Source: Lysobacteraceae bacterium (GTDB lineage Bacteria > Patescibacteriota > Patescibacteriia > JAACEG01). From it: a DNA stretch of 5,011 bases. The notes below the pieces were generated by a model. It worked only from the letters and a program-made list of their open reading frames with translations. It ran no database searches and was not told the DNA's origin. Below, piece after piece: positions 4,978-5,011 of the stretch. Position 1 is the first letter of the stretch; every line of letters begins with the position of its first letter. A program made the position numbers and the translations under genes. The DNA lies in NCBI GenBank assembly GCA_011682665.1, contig JAACEG010000104.1:1-5011 (forward strand). The letters are read 5' to 3'.

Positions 4978-5011
4978 TTGGATTACGAAATACATAAATT
5001 TCGCTGTCTTT
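4978..5011. repeat. Possible left end of another family B element, cut by the window edge
   Basis: TTGGATTACGAAAT (4978-4991) differs by one base from the terminus at 2754-2767 (TTGAATTACGAAAT). As with the family C repeat at 3037-3052, it is preceded by TTATC. It continues into a small hairpin (CGAAAT 4986-4991 with ATTTCG 4998-5003) not present in the other copy. Only the edge is visible, so identity as a full element is unproven. The stretch between this and the dedA promoter (4809-4977) is AT-rich and shows nothing else. Confidence 0.4.

Overview
The window looks like an AT-rich bacterial chromosome segment. All protein genes lie on the minus strand and a single tRNA gene lies on the plus strand. 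The small, lysine-rich membrane proteins, the lack of any clear Shine-Dalgarno sequence before the five genes, the tRNA without an encoded CCA end, and the many short palindromic repeats would fit a streamlined lineage such as Patescibacteria/CPR (Parcubacteria-like). That placement is an inference from general character; there is no phylogenetic marker here to settle it. Stop codons and in-frame glycine codons fit the standard bacterial code.

Layout from left to right. A tRNA-Ala(UGC) at 13-85 is followed by a strong symmetric hairpin terminator (89-121). This hairpin also sits at the 3' end of a convergent two-gene operon: the permease (195-968) and ATPase (1011-1706) of a zinc/manganese-type ABC importer (ZnuB/ZnuC-like). 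No substrate-binding protein gene is adjacent. Upstream of the ATPase lies about 410 bp without a gene, containing copy 1 of a ~170 bp inverted-repeat element (1758-1930). Next is an unrecognised 173-residue four-helix membrane protein (2117-2638). Its upstream region (2639-3299, 661 bp) holds a 152 bp element with 16 bp perfect terminal inverted repeats, a full-consensus sigma70-type promoter facing the gene, and a second, different inverted-repeat element containing a 22 bp perfect palindrome.

The right part holds a PAP2-superfamily lipid phosphatase/phosphotransferase with sphingomyelin-synthase-like motifs (3300-3980) and, upstream of it, a DedA-family membrane protein (4182-4754 coding, stop at 4179-4181). 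Both are read leftward from a good promoter at 4780-4808. Copy 2 of the ~170 bp element (4022-4189) sits between them, flanked by TATTT on both sides. Removing the element and one TATTT by hand restores a longer, lysine-rich DedA C-terminus ending 7 nt before the PAP2 start codon. The element therefore appears to have inserted into the 3' end of dedA, supplied a new stop codon, and split a tightly packed dedA-PAP2 operon. It also added an artificial 27-codon upstream extension to the PAP2 reading frame.

Functionally there are two themes: metal uptake (ABC pair) and membrane lipid or polyprenyl-phosphate handling (DedA plus PAP2). The most notable signal is the population of at least two, probably three, families of small non-coding inverted-repeat elements that occupy nearly every intergenic gap and appear to have altered gene ends.
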